From contig QHSL01000081.1 in assembly GCA_003220435.1 (NCBI GenBank), positions 1 to 64,000 on the forward strand: a stretch of DNA of 64,000 nucleotides, written 5' to 3'. The translations under genes were made by a program, and so were the position numbers. This DNA is from Candidatus Rokuibacteriota bacterium. Its GTDB lineage: Bacteria > Methylomirabilota > Methylomirabilia > Rokubacteriales > CSP1-6. The notes below the pieces were generated by a model. It saw nothing but the letters and a program-made list of their open reading frames with translations. It was not told the DNA's origin and made no database searches. Positions 27,804-35,943 of this stretch are shown here, piece by piece (within the stretch, counting starts at the first letter, position 1; every line of letters starts with the position of its first letter).

Positions 27804-28424
27804 ATGGCACGGAACGCGGCCTGGTCTGCCCTGGCATCGACAGTGGTCGTGATCACCATGGCCGCCTGCTCGGCCGAGATGGACTACCAACGCGATCGCG
27901 AGTCGTTCGAGCGAACGCGCGCACGAGCGGAACGAGGCGATCTTGTCGCCGCGCTACACCTCGGGACTTCGTATCGGCGCGGAATCGGGACTGCGCGCGA
28001 TCCCCAGGCGGCTCTCTACTGGTATGAGCTCGGAGGCCCGCACGGTGGCTGGGCAGCGATCGGAACCATGTACGAGGAAGGCGATGGAGTGGACCGAGAC
28101 CCGGAGCGCGCGGTGTCCTATTATCTGCGAGCGTCGGAGAGCGGAGACCCGGTCTCGATGTATCGCGTCGGCTGTATGCACGGCGAGCGTCGAATCACGG
28201 CGCCCGACCCCGTCGAGGGCTACGCGTGGCTGCTGCTCGCAAAGAGTATCGGCGACTCGAGCGGCACGTGTCTCGTGGCGCACTACACGTGCAATCAATG
28301 GGCGATCAAGGATCGTCCCGGGTGCCGAGCGCGTCTGCGAGACACGCTGACGCCGGAGGAGCGCGCCGAGGCCGAGCGCCGCGCCGGCGACTGGCTCGCG
28401 GCGTGGTCCAGATCGAAAAAGTAG
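27804..28424 (+). CDS. Sel1-repeat lipoprotein, candidate partner or immunity protein of the RHS gene
   Basis: 206 residues. The N-terminus is a lipoprotein signal with lipobox-like TMAAC (Cys22). Three Sel1-type repeats follow (AALHLGTSYRRGIGTARDPQ; GWAAIGTMYEEGDGVDRDPE; SMYRVGCMHGE), then a charged helical tail with two more cysteines. The start codon lies one base after the RHS stop, so the two are co-expressed. Sel1-like repeat proteins serve as periplasmic immunity proteins for some secreted effectors, so an immunity or delivery-partner role is plausible, but this is inferred from context only. Confidence 0.85.
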   Translation: MARNAAWSALASTVVVITMAACSAEMDYQRDRESFERTRARAERGDLVAALHLGTSYRRGIGTARDPQAALYWYELGGPHGGWAAIGTMYEEGDGVDRDPERAVSYYLRASESGDPVSMYRVGCMHGERRITAPDPVEGYAWLLLAKSIGDSSGTCLVAHYTCNQWAIKDRPGCRARLRDTLTPEERAEAERRAGDWLAAWSRSKK

Positions 28425-28428
28425 GACG

Positions 28429-29511
28429 CTACCAGCGGATCAGCGTCGCGCCCCAGGAGAAGCCGGTGCCGAAGGAGACGAGCAGGACCAGATCGCCGTC
28501 GCGCACGAGGCCCGCCTGGACGGCCTCGTGGAGCGCGATCGGAACCGAGGCGGCCGCGGTGTTGCCGTAACGCTCGACGTTTTTGAAGACGCGGTCGGCC
28601 GGAATCTCGAGGCTGTCGGCGACCGCCTCGAGGATCCGCAGATTCGCCTGGTGGAAGATGAACCGGTCGACGTCGCCGATTCCCAGCCCGTGGGCCGCCA
28701 GGCACTCCCGCACGACTTCCTTGAAGCGCCGTACGGCCTGCGTGAACACCGCGCGGCCGTTCATGCGCGGGCGCGCGCGGTCGTCGGCGATCTTGCGCTG
28801 CGAGACGACCGGGTACGTGGACGACCCGAACAGCTCGCCCGACAGCCCGTCGAGCACCGTGCCGTCGGTGTGGAGGTGGCTCGAGAGCACGCCGCGCGGC
28901 CCCGGCTCGGCCCGCATCACCACGGCACCCGCGCCATCGGCGAAGAGCACGGCCATGTCGCGCCCGGCGTCGGTGTAGTCGAACATCGACGAGACCAGCT
29001 CGGCGCCGACCACGAGCACCTGCCGGTACATCCCACCGCGCATCATCTGATCGGCGATCGCCAGGCCGTAGACGAAGCCGGCGCACCCCTGCTGCAGGCT
29101 GATCGCGGGCGTGCTCGTCAGGCCCAGGCGGCCCTGGAGCACGCACCCGGTGTGCGGGTAGGCGTAGTCCGGCACCGTGGTGGCCTCCACGATGCAGTCG
29201 AGGTCGCGCGGCGCGATCCCGGCGTTCTTCATCGCCTTCTCGGCCGCCTCGAGGGCCAGGTCGCTCACCATCAGCGACGAGTTGATCGAGCCGTCGAGCC
29301 CCTCGGCGAACACCGACTTCATGAACGCCTTCTTGTCGGGCGCGGCGGCGAGCTTCTGGAGCATCCGGTAGGTGTCCGGGGAGACGCGGCGCTCTCGGAT
29401 GCCGGTGCGCTGGACGATCCATTCGTCGCTCGTGGTCATGCAGCGCGCCAGCAGGTGGTTGTCCACCACGCAGGGCGGCACCGCCATGCCCGTCGCGACG
29501 ATCCGGTTCAT
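28429..29511 (-). CDS. fabH: Ketoacyl-ACP synthase III (FabH-like)
   Basis: 360 residues of thiolase fold. The catalytic triad is visible: Cys143 (LQQGCAGF), His287 (FHQAN) and Asn317 (ERYGNTAAAS). The C-terminal FGTGFSWGA is also typical. It condenses an acyl-CoA with malonyl-ACP to start fatty acid or related chains. It is about 40 residues longer than E. coli FabH because of an insertion around 44-80 (PDTYRMLQKLAAAPDKKAFM), so a specialised KAS III (for a secondary lipid or branched starter) is possible. The ATG overlaps the stop of a 26-codon ORF. The gene converges with the Sel1 lipoprotein gene with only four bases between. Confidence 0.9.
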   Translation of the reverse strand: MNRIVATGMAVPPCVVDNHLLARCMTTSDEWIVQRTGIRERRVSPDTYRMLQKLAAAPDKKAFMKSVFAEGLDGSINSSLMVSDLALEAAEKAMKNAGIAPRDLDCIVEATTVPDYAYPHTGCVLQGRLGLTSTPAISLQQGCAGFVYGLAIADQMMRGGMYRQVLVVGAELVSSMFDYTDAGRDMAVLFADGAGAVVMRAEPGPRGVLSSHLHTDGTVLDGLSGELFGSSTYPVVSQRKIADDRARPRMNGRAVFTQAVRRFKEVVRECLAAHGLGIGDVDRFIFHQANLRILEAVADSLEIPADRVFKNVERYGNTAAASVPIALHEAVQAGLVRDGDLVLLVSFGTGFSWGATLIRW

Positions 29512-29588
29512 GTGCCGTTGAACTTGGGCGGACGCTCGTAACGCGTCACGGCCGTTCCGGAAAAGTCGTCGCCATTGACGGCCGCCAC
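29508..29588 (-). CDS. Possible 26-residue coupled leader ORF before fabH
   Basis: A GTG at 29588 starts a 26-residue ORF (MAAVNGDDFSGTAVT, ending RYERPPKFNGT) whose TGA overlaps the fabH ATG as ATGA. The tail RPPKFNGT resembles the C-terminus of acyl-CoA-handling enzymes, so it may be the remnant of a lost upstream gene that kept its coupling. Evidence is limited to the overlap and a TATAGT immediately before the start. Confidence 0.3.
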   Translation of the reverse strand: MAAVNGDDFSGTAVTRYERPPKFNGT

Positions 29589-29595
29589 TATAGTC

Positions 29596-30087
29596 TCAGC
29601 GGCGGCCGTTGTCGAACCGGTGCATCGTGCCTTCACCGTCGGGGCGCGGCTGCTCCTGGTAGCGACCGCCGGTGTACGCGGCGATGATCTGTCGCCAGAA
29701 GGCCTGGGCCGCGACGTTGCTGGTGATCTGCGTGAGCTCCCACTTGCCCGGGAACATGTCGAACACCTGCCGGGCGACCTCGCCTCCGATCCCCTGTCGC
29801 CGGTGGCGGCGCAGGACGAAGAATTCGCTGATCTCGCGCGTGCCCTCGCCGGCAAAGCGGGCCCCGTCGCGGACCAGCACGAAGCCCGCGAGCGCGCCGT
29901 CGACGTAGACCAGGAAGGACGTACGCTTCGGGTCGGTCCAGTAGCCCTCGATGGCCGCGTCGCCGTAGAGGCCGTCGTCGTGGATGGTCCAGCCGTCGAT
30001 GGCGGCGAAGTCATAGAGGTAGAGCTGCATCAGGCGTCTCAGCACCGGCACGTCCCGCGCGCGAGCCTTGCGAAGCTCGACCTTCAT
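29596..30087 (-). CDS. GNAT-family N-acetyltransferase
   Basis: 163 residues with the acetyl-CoA pyrophosphate-binding motif A (RRHRRQGIGGEVARQVF, about 96-112), preceded by the ISEFFVL beta strand and followed by NVAAQAFWRQII. It transfers an acetyl group from acetyl-CoA to an amine; the substrate is not evident. It is divergent from btpA with 24 bases between start codons and shares its promoter zone. Usual GNAT length, no anomaly. Confidence 0.88.
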   Translation of the reverse strand: MKVELRKARARDVPVLRRLMQLYLYDFAAIDGWTIHDDGLYGDAAIEGYWTDPKRTSFLVYVDGALAGFVLVRDGARFAGEGTREISEFFVLRRHRRQGIGGEVARQVFDMFPGKWELTQITSNVAAQAFWRQIIAAYTGGRYQEQPRPDGEGTMHRFDNGRR

Positions 30088-30098
30088 GATGGTCGTGC

Positions 30099-30105
30099 TA
30101 GGCTA
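30099..30105. promoter_or_regulatory. Symmetrical -10 element shared by GNAT and btpA genes
   Basis: TAGGCTA reads as TAGGCT on the plus strand (7 bases before btpA ATG 30112) and TAGCCT on the minus strand (12 bases before GNAT ATG 30087). The only -35-like sequence on the plus strand is TCGACC at 30077-30082 with a 16-base spacer. It may be a bidirectional promoter. Confidence 0.4.
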
Positions 30106-30111
30106 CCGCTG

Positions 30112-30894
30112 ATGCGACTGGCACGCACGCTCATCGGCATGGTTCACCTCCCGCCCCTGCCCGGCAGCCCGCGCTGGGACGGCTCGATGGCGCGCGTGAT
30201 CGCCGCCGCGCTCGCCGACGCCCGCGCGCTGGCCGAGGGCGGGATCGACGCGCTGCTCGTCGAGAACTTCGGCGACGCGCCGTTCCCGGCGGGCCGGGTC
30301 GAGCCCGCGCCGGTCGCCGCCATGAGCGTCGTCGCCGCCGAGGTTCGGCGCGCGTACCCGGACGTGCCCCTAGGGATCAACGTGCTGAAGAACGACGCGC
30401 GGGCGGCGCTGGCCGTCGCCGCCGCGGTCGGCGCGCAGTTCATCCGGGTCAACGTCCACGCCGGCGCCGTGCTCGCCGACCAGGGCGTCGTCCACTCCGA
30501 CGCGTACAACACGCTGCGCGACCGCCGCCTGCTCGGCGTGGACGTGGCGATCTTCGCCGACGTCGGCGGCAAGCACGCGGTGCCCCTGGCGCCGGTAGAG
30601 CTCGAGCAGACCGCGCGCGACCTCGTGCACCGTGGGCTCGCCGACGCGCTCGTCGTTTCCGGGCCGGCCACCGGCCAGGCGGCACCGCTCGCGGACATCA
30701 AGCGCGTGCGCAGCGCGGTGCCCGACGTGCCGCTGCTCGTCGGCAGTGGCGTCGGCGCGGAGACCGTGAGCGAGCTCCTGTCGCTGGCCGACGGGCTGAT
30801 CGTCGGCACCTGGGTGAAGCAGCACGGCGACGTGCGGCAGCCTGTCGATCGCGCGCGGGTGGAGAGGCTGGTTGCCGCGGCTCGTCGCCGCTAG
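30112..30894 (+). CDS. btpA: BtpA/SgcQ family protein
   Basis: 260 residues. Start at ATG 30112 (MRLARTLIGMVHLPPLPGSP), the typical BtpA opening; codons further upstream in the same open frame overlap the divergent GNAT gene and are not coding. The TIM-barrel signatures ALLVENFGDAPF, GINVLKND, FADVGGKH, VVSGPATGQ and GSGVGAETV are all present. BtpA proteins are linked to photosystem I assembly in cyanobacteria and SgcQ relatives to sugar or nucleoside metabolism; in a non-photosynthetic organism a sugar or nucleoside-linked enzyme role is more likely. Its last 23 bases overlap the next gene. Confidence 0.9.
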   Translation: MRLARTLIGMVHLPPLPGSPRWDGSMARVIAAALADARALAEGGIDALLVENFGDAPFPAGRVEPAPVAAMSVVAAEVRRAYPDVPLGINVLKNDARAALAVAAAVGAQFIRVNVHAGAVLADQGVVHSDAYNTLRDRRLLGVDVAIFADVGGKHAVPLAPVELEQTARDLVHRGLADALVVSGPATGQAAPLADIKRVRSAVPDVPLLVGSGVGAETVSELLSLADGLIVGTWVKQHGDVRQPVDRARVERLVAAARRR

Positions 30895-31981
30895 CATCCT
30901 CGGCGCCTTCCTGCTCGTCGGCTGTCGCACCGCGATGCCCCCCGATCCCGCTCGGCTGGCCGCGCTCGAGCCCGAGCTGGGCTCGCTGCTCCTCGTGGGC
31001 TTCCACGGCACCGAGGCCGATGGCAACGCGGACCTCGAGGACTTGCTCTGCGAGACCCGGGTCGGCGGGATCTTACTATTCGCCCGCAACATCGTGGACG
31101 CCGAGCAGCTCGCTCGGCTCACCGAGGCGATCACCGCGCGGTCGGCGGCGTGCACCTCCCGCAGGCTCTTCGTCGCCGTCGATGCCGAGGGCGGCAACGT
31201 GATGCGCCTCGCGCCGATCACAGGCTGGAGCCCGACCCTCTCGGCCCAGGAGCTGGGCGAGCGCAACGACTTCGCGCTGACCGAGCTCGAGGCGCGCCGC
31301 ATCGGCGCGATGCTGCGCGCCGCGGGGATCAACTGGGATCTGGCGCCGGTCGTCGACGTCGGCTACAACCCCGCCAATCCGGTCATCGTGGGTACGGCGC
31401 GGAGCTTCGGCGCCAACCCGCTGCTGGTCGCCGAGCACGCGCGCGCCTTCGTGCGAGGCCTGCGCGCCGAGGGCGTGCTGACGGCGCTGAAGCACTTCCC
31501 CGGCCACGGCTCGAGTTTCGCGGACTCCCATCACGAGTTCACGGACGTTACCGCCACCGCGGAGCCGGAGCTCGAGCTCGTCCCCTATCGCGCGCTGATC
31601 GCGGAGGGGCTGGCGGACAGCGTGATGACGGCGCACGTCTTCAACCGGCGACTCGACGACGCGCGCCCGGCGACCCTCTCGCGCGCGACGATCACCGGGC
31701 TCCTCCGCGGCGAGCTCGGCTTCCGCGGCCCAGTCGTCAGCGACGACCTCCGGATGGGCGCGATCGAGAAGCAGTACGGCCTCGGCGAGGCGGCGGTGAT
31801 GGCGGTCGACGCCGGCGTCGACGTGTTGCTGATCACCGACGACCGGCTCCCGGACGGGCGCTCGGCCGCACAGGCGACGCTCGACGCCCTTCGCACGGCG
31901 CTCACCCGGGGAAGGCTCGATCCCGGGCGTGTCGAGGCCGCGCTGGAGCGCGTGCGGGCGCTCAGGGGCCGCTTGAACTAA
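30872..31981 (+). CDS. GH3 beta-N-acetylhexosaminidase (NagZ-like), lipoprotein
   Basis: 369 residues. The start is TTG 30872, preceded by GGAGAGG and overlapping the btpA 3' end; it gives a lipoprotein signal (MPRLVAASILGAFLLVGC, lipid Cys18). GH3 motifs: DAEGGNV (104-110), KHFPGHG (207-213), SHHEFTDV (219-226) and the nucleophile motif SDDLRMGA (290-297). NagZ enzymes remove GlcNAc from muropeptides. The predicted lipid anchor places this one outside the cytoplasm, unlike classical NagZ, and a second copy without a signal follows at 32036. It may act in wall turnover or in chitin/GlcNAc scavenging. Confidence 0.9.
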   Translation: MPRLVAASILGAFLLVGCRTAMPPDPARLAALEPELGSLLLVGFHGTEADGNADLEDLLCETRVGGILLFARNIVDAEQLARLTEAITARSAACTSRRLFVAVDAEGGNVMRLAPITGWSPTLSAQELGERNDFALTELEARRIGAMLRAAGINWDLAPVVDVGYNPANPVIVGTARSFGANPLLVAEHARAFVRGLRAEGVLTALKHFPGHGSSFADSHHEFTDVTATAEPELELVPYRALIAEGLADSVMTAHVFNRRLDDARPATLSRATITGLLRGELGFRGPVVSDDLRMGAIEKQYGLGEAAVMAVDAGVDVLLITDDRLPDGRSAAQATLDALRTALTRGRLDPGRVEAALERVRALRGRLN

Positions 31982-32023
31982 GCGCCTCGTCTGGCGGATC
32001 ACCGTACGCCCGACCCGGTGCGG

Positions 32024-32029
32024 TAGGAT
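32024..32029 (+). promoter_or_regulatory. -10 element of a probable leaderless transcript
   Basis: TAGGAT ends 6 bases before the ATG at 32036. No Shine-Dalgarno sequence can fit and no good -35 is seen. Confidence 0.4.
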
Positions 32030-32035
32030 CGCACT

Positions 32036-33085
32036 ATGGGGCCCGGACACGCGCTCGCGGTCGGCTTCGACGGGACGGCAATCCCCGACGATCTCGCGGC
32101 CTTGGCCGAGCAGTCCGGGCTCGGCGGCATCGTTCTGTTCGCGCGCAACTGTCCCAGCCTCGAGGTCGTCCTCGCTCTCACCGCGGCCGCGCGACGGCTC
32201 GGTCCCGACATCCTCGTCATGGTCGATCACGAAGGCGGACGGGTCCACCGCCTGCCCCCGCCCTTCACCCGCTTTCCCTCTCCGGCCACGGTGGGGCGCT
32301 CGGGTGATCCTCGCCTGGCCGCGGTGGTCGGCAGGGCCATGGCCCGCGAGCTCCGCGCCGCCGGATTCGACTCCGGGCTGGCGCCCGTGCTCGACTGCCC
32401 GGTCGATTCGGCGAGCGCGGTGATCGGCGATCGCGCCTTCGGGGCGACCCCGGCTTCGGTCGCGGCGTGCGGCGTCGCCTCCGTCCAGGCGATGCTGGAG
32501 GTGGGCCTCCTCCCCGTGGCGAAGCACTTCCCGGGGCACGGGCGCGCATCGGTCGACTCGCATCACGAATTGCCGGATGTCGACACCACCGAGGACGAGC
32601 TCGAGCGCGGTGAGCTCGTGCCGTTCCGGGCCGCGCTCGGGGCTGGCTGCCCGGCGGTGCTGGTCGCCCACGTGCGATACCGTGCGCTCGATCGCGAGGT
32701 TCCGGCCTCACTCTCGCCCCGGGTCATCGGCGACCTTCTCCGGCGGCGACTCGCCTTCTCGGGTCTCATCCTGAGCGACGATCTCGAGATGGGTGCCGTC
32801 GCCAATTCCTGGGGGGTGGCCGGCGCGGCTCGACGATTTCTGAGGGCGGGCGGCGATCTTGCGTTGATCTGTCGGCGTACCGATGTCCGAGGCGAGACGC
32901 TGGCGGCGATTGCGGAGGACGTCGAACGGGGCGCCCTCGACCTCGCTCCGGCGGTACGGCGTCGTCAGGCCGTCCGGCGCCTCGTCGACGCCGCCGGGCC
33001 CCGGCTCGACCTCTCGGTGATCGGCTGCGCCGAGCATCGAGCCCTCGCCGAGGAAGTGGCTCGGCGAGGAGCCGCGCGAGCTTGA
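32036..33085 (+). CDS. nagZ: GH3 beta-N-acetylhexosaminidase (NagZ-like), no signal peptide
   Basis: 349 residues. Same motif series as the preceding paralogue: VDHEGGRV (63-70), KHFPGHG (163-169), SHHELPDV (175-182) and SDDLEMGA (247-254). It opens MGPGHALAVGFDG and lacks a signal or membrane segment, so it should be cytosolic like true NagZ, hydrolysing GlcNAc-anhydroMurNAc-peptides during wall recycling. A -10 hexamer lies six bases before the ATG. The gene is followed two bases after its stop by the DUF1460 amidase-like gene, which supports a muropeptide role. Confidence 0.92.
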   Translation: MGPGHALAVGFDGTAIPDDLAALAEQSGLGGIVLFARNCPSLEVVLALTAAARRLGPDILVMVDHEGGRVHRLPPPFTRFPSPATVGRSGDPRLAAVVGRAMARELRAAGFDSGLAPVLDCPVDSASAVIGDRAFGATPASVAACGVASVQAMLEVGLLPVAKHFPGHGRASVDSHHELPDVDTTEDELERGELVPFRAALGAGCPAVLVAHVRYRALDREVPASLSPRVIGDLLRRRLAFSGLILSDDLEMGAVANSWGVAGAARRFLRAGGDLALICRRTDVRGETLAAIAEDVERGALDLAPAVRRRQAVRRLVDAAGPRLDLSVIGCAEHRALAEEVARRGAARA

Positions 33086-33087
33086 CC

Positions 33088-34002
33088 ATGCGGAGCCGGC
33101 GCGCATTCCTCGCGCTCGGGGCGCGGGCTCTCCTGGCCGGCGGTGCGCTCGCGACCGCGCGCCCAGACCGCGCGCCGGGGCGAGAGGGCGCCTCGAGCGC
33201 CGTGACGGGCCGGGAGACCTTCGAGCGGCTCCTGAGGCAAGCGCGCGAGTGGCGGTGGATCGACCGGCCGATCGGCGAGCGGATCGGCGCCATCGGAATG
33301 GCGCTCCGCCAGACGCCGTACGTCGACGGGACGCTGGAGCTCTATGAGGACCGGGAGGTCTGCTCCGTCAACCTCCTCGGCCTGGACTGCGTCACGTTCT
33401 ACGAGAACGCTCTGGCCTTCGCCCGAATGCTGAGGCGCGGTGGGAGCACGCCGGACGCGCTCCTGACGGAGGTCACCTTCACCAGATACCGCGGGGGCCG
33501 GCTGACCGACTACGCGTCGCGCCTTCACTACATGAGCGACTGGTTCTTCGACAACGACGACAAGCGGGTGGTCCGCCTGATCACGCGCGAGCTGCCGGGC
33601 GCGGCCCGCTTCACCAAGCGCGTCGGCTTCATGAGCGCGCACCCCGAGGCCTATCGGCAGCTCAAGACGAATCCGGCGCTGGTCCAGAAGATCGCGCGCG
33701 TCGAGGCCGATATCAATGCGCGCACGATGCACTATCTGCCGAAGGAGAAGGTCGCGACCGCCGCCGCGTCCTTCATGACCGGGGACATCGTCGGCATCAC
33801 CACGACGATCGACGGCCTGGATTGCTCGCATGCGGGGCTCTGCTATCGGGACGCGAACGGAGTGCCGCGGCTGCTCCACGCGTCGACGACCCGCCGGGCC
33901 GTCGTTCTCGACGAGGATCTCGCGACCTACCTCGCGGGCGTGTCGACCCACACCGGCATCATGGTGGCGCGGCCCCGGGAGGTGCCGCCGGCTCGCCCCT
34001 AA
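33088..34002 (+). CDS. DUF1460 / N-acetylmuramoyl-L-alanine amidase-like protein, Tat-type export signal
   Basis: 304 residues from ATG 33088, two bases after the nagZ stop. The N-terminus has twin arginines before a hydrophobic stretch (RSRRAFLALGARALLAGGA), fitting a Tat signal. DUF1460 signatures of the NlpC/P60-like fold: LLGLDCVTFYENAL with catalytic Cys101, and GLDCSHAGL with His248 followed by RLLHAS. The family cleaves bonds in peptidoglycan peptides or glycan-peptide links. Placement next to two NagZ-like hexosaminidases suggests stepwise muropeptide degradation. Substrate details cannot be read from sequence. Confidence 0.85.
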   Translation: MRSRRAFLALGARALLAGGALATARPDRAPGREGASSAVTGRETFERLLRQAREWRWIDRPIGERIGAIGMALRQTPYVDGTLELYEDREVCSVNLLGLDCVTFYENALAFARMLRRGGSTPDALLTEVTFTRYRGGRLTDYASRLHYMSDWFFDNDDKRVVRLITRELPGAARFTKRVGFMSAHPEAYRQLKTNPALVQKIARVEADINARTMHYLPKEKVATAAASFMTGDIVGITTTIDGLDCSHAGLCYRDANGVPRLLHASTTRRAVVLDEDLATYLAGVSTHTGIMVARPREVPPARP

Positions 34003-34025
34003 CGTGGCGCTCCTCGACGGTGCGC

Positions 34026-34961
34026 TCAGCGCGCCGCCAGCAGCCGTTCGACTTCGGCGCCCGTCGGCAACGAGGGCTGGGCGCCGCGGCGCGTGCACGT
34101 GAGGGCGGCGGCCGCGTTGGCGAACCGCAGGGCGCTCTCGATCGCGCGGCCCGCGCCGAGCGCCGCGGACAGGGCGCCCGTGAACGCGTCGCCGGCCGCC
34201 GTCGTGTCCACGACCGACACCCGATGCGCGGCGATTCTGAACTCGCCGCCGTCCGTGCACGCCAGCGCGCCCTCGGCGCCGAGCGTCAGGATCGCGGTGC
34301 CGACGCCGAGCCGGCGCAGCGCCTGGCCGGCGGCGCTGGCGGAGCCGCGGTCGTGGACGGCGACGCCGGTCAGTCGCTCCGCCTCGCCCTCGTTCGGCGT
34401 CAGATAGTCGACGAGCCTCCAGATGTCGGGAATGCCCTCGCGCGCGGGCGCCGGGTTCAGCACGGTGATCGCCCGATGCCGCCGCGCCTCCTCGAGCGCG
34501 AAGGCCGTGGTCTCGAGCGGCGTCTCGAGCTGGCAGACGACGACCCGGGCCCAGGCGAAATCCTCGCCGCGCGCGCGGACGTGATCCGGAGCAAGGTGGC
34601 GGTTCGCTCCCGGCGCCACCGTGATCTGGTTGTGGCCCTCGGGATCGATGACGATCAGCGCGGTGCCGGTGGCGGCCTCGCCGGTGACGCTCACGCCGGC
34701 GACGCCGATCCGCTCGCTCTCCAGCGCCGCGCGGATCTCGCGGCCCGAGGCATCGTCGCCCACGCACGCGATGAGGCGCACCTCGGCGCCGAGGCGGCGC
34801 GCCGCCACCGCCTGGTTGGCGCCCTTGCCGCCGCGATTGACGAGCAGCGTGCCGCCGGTCACCGTCTCGCCGACGCGCGGCAGGCGCGGCGCGGCGACGG
34901 CGAAATCGACGTTTGCCGAGCCGACTACGAGGACGCGGGACGCCGCGACGTCGGTGGGCAT
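34026..34961 (-). CDS. rbsK: Ribokinase (PfkB family)
   Basis: 311 residues from ATG 34961, the start that gives the PfkB opening (VLVVGSANVDFAV); an open frame continues far upstream but lies inside the nucleoside hydrolase gene. Motifs: NRGGKGANQAVAARRLGA (42-59) and VDTTAAGDAFTGAL (251-264) with the catalytic base Asp258. It phosphorylates ribose at O5. The gene overlaps the 3' end of the nucleoside hydrolase gene by 37 bases, so the pair forms a salvage unit: nucleoside to base plus ribose, then ribose-5-phosphate. Confidence 0.93.
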   Translation of the reverse strand: MPTDVAASRVLVVGSANVDFAVAAPRLPRVGETVTGGTLLVNRGGKGANQAVAARRLGAEVRLIACVGDDASGREIRAALESERIGVAGVSVTGEAATGTALIVIDPEGHNQITVAPGANRHLAPDHVRARGEDFAWARVVVCQLETPLETTAFALEEARRHRAITVLNPAPAREGIPDIWRLVDYLTPNEGEAERLTGVAVHDRGSASAAGQALRRLGVGTAILTLGAEGALACTDGGEFRIAAHRVSVVDTTAAGDAFTGALSAALGAGRAIESALRFANAAAALTCTRRGAQPSLPTGAEVERLLAAR

Positions 34962-35854
34962 AGGCGGTCGAGGAACAGGCGGAGGAATCGGTCGCTGTCG
35001 ACGCCTTTCGCGACGCGGCAGTTCGGCGCCCCGCTCACCCGCATCGTCTCGCCGTCCGGTCCGATGGCGAGCCGGATCGCCTCCCACTTCACCAGCGACG
35101 GATCGAACGCCACGCCGACCGCCAGGGGGTCGTGGAGCGCCATCCCCTGCTCGCCGTCGGCGTGCCCGATCCTGAATGCGCGCTCCGAGAAGGCCTGGAT
35201 CCGCGAGGCGATCACACCGGGCGATCGCGCCAGCGCGGCGCGGAGCCCGGCGCGCGGCAGAACCGCCTGTCGCGTCGCATCGAGGGGCACCAGCTCGAGC
35301 GGCAGCCCGGCGGCCAGCACGCGATGCGCCGCTTCGGGGTCGACGTGCATGTTGAACTCGGCGGCGGGCGTGACGTTGCCGGGCACGTCGACGGCGCCGC
35401 CCATGACGACGACCCGCCCGATTCGACCGACGCTGGCGGCGTCCGCCTTGAGCGCCAGTGCGACGTTCGTCAGGGGCCCGAGGGCGATGAGCGTGAGCTC
35501 GCGCCCGTGTCGCCGTGCGGCGTCGACGATCACGGTCGCCGCATCGGGCGATGTCGGCAGCGAGGCCACGGCAGGCCAGTCGGCGAGGTCGCCCAGCCCG
35601 TCTTCGCCGTGATAGCGCGTCGCCGTCGTGAGGGGCCGGGCGAGCGGGCTGCTGGCACCGCCCGCGACGAGCGGGGTCGGCGACGGCCGGCGGAGCGCCA
35701 GCAGTCGGAGCGCGTTCGTGCTCGCCAAATCCACCGGCACGTTCCCGGCGACCGTGGTGAGCGCGTCCACCCGCAACTCCGGCGAATTCCACGCCAGGAG
35801 CAGGGCGAGGGCGTCGTCAATTCCGGGATCGGTGTCGATGACGGCTGGCGTCAC
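34925..35854 (-). CDS. Ribonucleoside hydrolase (IunH/RihB family)
   Basis: 309 residues; GTG start at 35854 preceded by a G-rich GGGGGG. The calcium-binding signature DTDPGIDDA is at residues 7-15. ALGPLTNVA, VVVMGGA, EFNMHVDPEAA and the later ALHDPLAV (catalytic His region) also fit. It hydrolyses the N-glycosidic bond of nucleosides to base and ribose. Together with the overlapping ribokinase gene it forms a salvage operon. It is divergent from the small selenoprotein gene; the 89-base gap holds a candidate -10 for each direction. Confidence 0.93.
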   Translation of the reverse strand: MTPAVIDTDPGIDDALALLLAWNSPELRVDALTTVAGNVPVDLASTNALRLLALRRPSPTPLVAGGASSPLARPLTTATRYHGEDGLGDLADWPAVASLPTSPDAATVIVDAARRHGRELTLIALGPLTNVALALKADAASVGRIGRVVVMGGAVDVPGNVTPAAEFNMHVDPEAAHRVLAAGLPLELVPLDATRQAVLPRAGLRAALARSPGVIASRIQAFSERAFRIGHADGEQGMALHDPLAVGVAFDPSLVKWEAIRLAIGPDGETMRVSGAPNCRVAKGVDSDRFLRLFLDRLCPPTSRRPASS

Positions 35855-35878
35855 GGAATCCCCCCACGGTCGGCTCCC

Positions 35879-35891
35879 ATCGTACTAAAAT
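35879..35891. promoter_or_regulatory. Divergent -10 candidates between nucleoside hydrolase and selenoprotein genes
   Basis: On the minus strand TACGAT (35884-35879) faces the hydrolase gene; on the plus strand TAAAAT (35886-35891) faces the selenoprotein gene, leaving a 50-base leader with a very strong Shine-Dalgarno AGGAGGAG (35933-35940). No convincing -35 is visible. Confidence 0.35.
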
Positions 35892-35943
35892 GAAGGCCAC
35901 GTTGAGCTCGGGCGCTGGTGACATTCCCGGAGAGGAGGAGCGG

